Shown here one piece after another: positions 63,368 through 64,000 of a stretch of DNA of 64,000 bases; position 1 is the first letter of the stretch; every line of letters starts with the position of its first letter. The notes beneath the pieces were generated by a model. The model ran no database searches. It was not told the origin of the DNA and saw only the letters and a program-made list of their open reading frames with translations. The DNA comes from Clostridium beijerinckii HUN142 (GTDB lineage: Bacteria > Bacillota > Clostridia > Clostridiales > Clostridiaceae): NCBI RefSeq assembly GCF_000621745.1, contig NZ_KK211335.1, forward strand, positions 437,585 through 501,584. Direction: 5' to 3'. The translations under genes and the position numbers were made by a program.

Positions 63368-64000
63368 ATGGAAGAGAATAATAACGAATCATTAGCAAGT
63401 AGTTGGTTAGCATTAGGTGTAGTTATAATAGGTACTTTTATGTCTATACTTGATAGTAGTATAGTAAATATTGCTCTTCCTAAAATGATGGCTGTTTTTG
63501 GAGTATCTTTAGATGATATAAAGTGGGTGTTAACATCTTATACATTGGCACTTGGTGCGATTATACCACTTACTGGATATTTGCAGGAAATTTTAGGAGC
63601 TAAAAGAATATATGTATTTGCTTTAGCGATGTTTACGGTCGGGTCTATGTTATGCGGTCTTTCTTGGAGCAATACAAGTATGATAGCATTTCGTGTTCTC
63701 CAAGCTATTGGAGGAGGAATGATAATGCCAGTAGGAATGTCAATAATATATCAAATATTTCCTCGAGAAAAGATTGGATTAGCACTTGGATTTTGGGGAA
63801 TAGCTGCGATGGCAGCACCTGCAATAGGACCTACTTTAGGTGGATATATTATCGAAAAAATGGACTGGAGACTTATTTTCAATGTTAATGTTCCAGTAGG
63901 GATAGTGGGAGTAATATTGGCTTTGATTTTATTAAAGGGCACAGAAAGGAAACCTTTTAAATCATTTGATATAGTTGGATTTTTGTCTTCTACTGTAGGG
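63368..64000 (+). CDS. DHA2-family multidrug transporter (EmrB/QacA type), cut by the window end
   Basis: The frame from ATG 63368 is open to the last base (211 codons) and was not closed by a stop. It encodes several membrane helices with family motifs: GTFMSILDSSIVNIALPKMM (motif D1), the LTGYLQEILGAKR motif A-like loop, FRVLQAIGGGMIMPVGMSIIY, and GWG-type WGIAAMAAPAIGPTLGGYIIEKMDWRLIFNVNVPVG (motif C). These are diagnostic of the 14-helix DHA2 drug:H+ antiporters. GAGGTGAT precedes the ATG, 12 bp after the adaptor gene. The three-gene order suggests a multidrug or solvent exporter. Confidence 0.93.
   Translation, partial: MEENNNESLASSWLALGVVIIGTFMSILDSSIVNIALPKMMAVFGVSLDDIKWVLTSYTLALGAIIPLTGYLQEILGAKRIYVFALAMFTVGSMLCGLSWSNTSMIAFRVLQAIGGGMIMPVGMSIIYQIFPREKIGLALGFWGIAAMAAPAIGPTLGGYIIEKMDWRLIFNVNVPVGIVGVILALILLKGTERKPFKSFDIVGFLSSTVG

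Noticed and set aside
1..64000. CRISPR arrays, tRNA or rRNA genes, intact insertion sequences
   Set aside because: None recognised; repeats seen are single inverted repeats or a lone tandem duplication, without regular spacing or transposase genes.

Overview
The window is AT-rich, densely coded DNA with strong AGGAGG-type ribosome sites, frequent TTG/GTG starts and many hairpin-plus-T terminators. Gene content (bifurcating-type [FeFe] hydrogenase, xylan-side-chain and alpha-glucan enzymes, BMP-type nucleoside importer, HD-GYP, pabABC) points to a saccharolytic anaerobic Firmicute, most likely a Clostridium sensu stricto of the solventogenic group. That placement is inference from gene content and composition. 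No rRNA, tRNA, CRISPR array, intact insertion sequence or prophage was seen.

Layout. 0-7.3 kb: 3' end of a LacI-type regulator, then a nucleoside import and breakdown set (BMP lipoprotein, ABC ATPase, two permeases, deoC, deoD). 7.5-11.7 kb: small proteins, an HD-GYP protein, an alpha/beta hydrolase and a secreted unknown. 12.1-16.3 kb: alpha-glucan degradation (GH13, type I pullulanase, GalT-like protein). 16.5-22 kb: RNase J, a DegT aminotransferase and a MerR-methyltransferase fusion; the last two share a MerR-type promoter with a 19-bp spacer. 22.1-29.2 kb: an IclR-controlled pentonate/xyloside cluster (aldolase, IlvD/Edd dehydratase, GH43, GPH transporter). 30-35.3 kb: chemoreceptor, a DegT relic, an RlmI-like methyltransferase, CtsR-controlled Hsp20, cyclopropane synthase. 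35.5-38.2 kb: pabA-pabB-pabC, overlapping.

38.8-46.3 kb is the most unusual part: an apparent operon of three different dynamin-family GTPases, a coiled-coil protein with a basic tail encoded after the first of them, and a DUF1349-type protein at the end. It is bounded by strong terminators and preceded by about 530 bp of structured non-coding DNA. Only one of the three GTPases has a clear hydrophobic membrane hairpin. I propose it as a multi-component membrane-remodelling system, possibly protective against phage or membrane damage; its function is not shown by the sequence.

46.4-52.1 kb: alanine racemase (minus strand) and a three-subunit NADH-linked [FeFe] hydrogenase. 52.3-54.2 kb: a divergent HxlR regulator/flavoprotein pair and an MntR/DtxR-type regulator. 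54.4-59.1 kb: two paralogous L,D-transpeptidases flanking an FAD amine oxidase. 59.3-64 kb: a two-component system and an efflux operon (lipoprotein adaptor, hairpin-less EmrA-like adaptor, and a DHA2 transporter cut by the window end) under a promoter overlapped by a near-perfect 12-8-12 operator.
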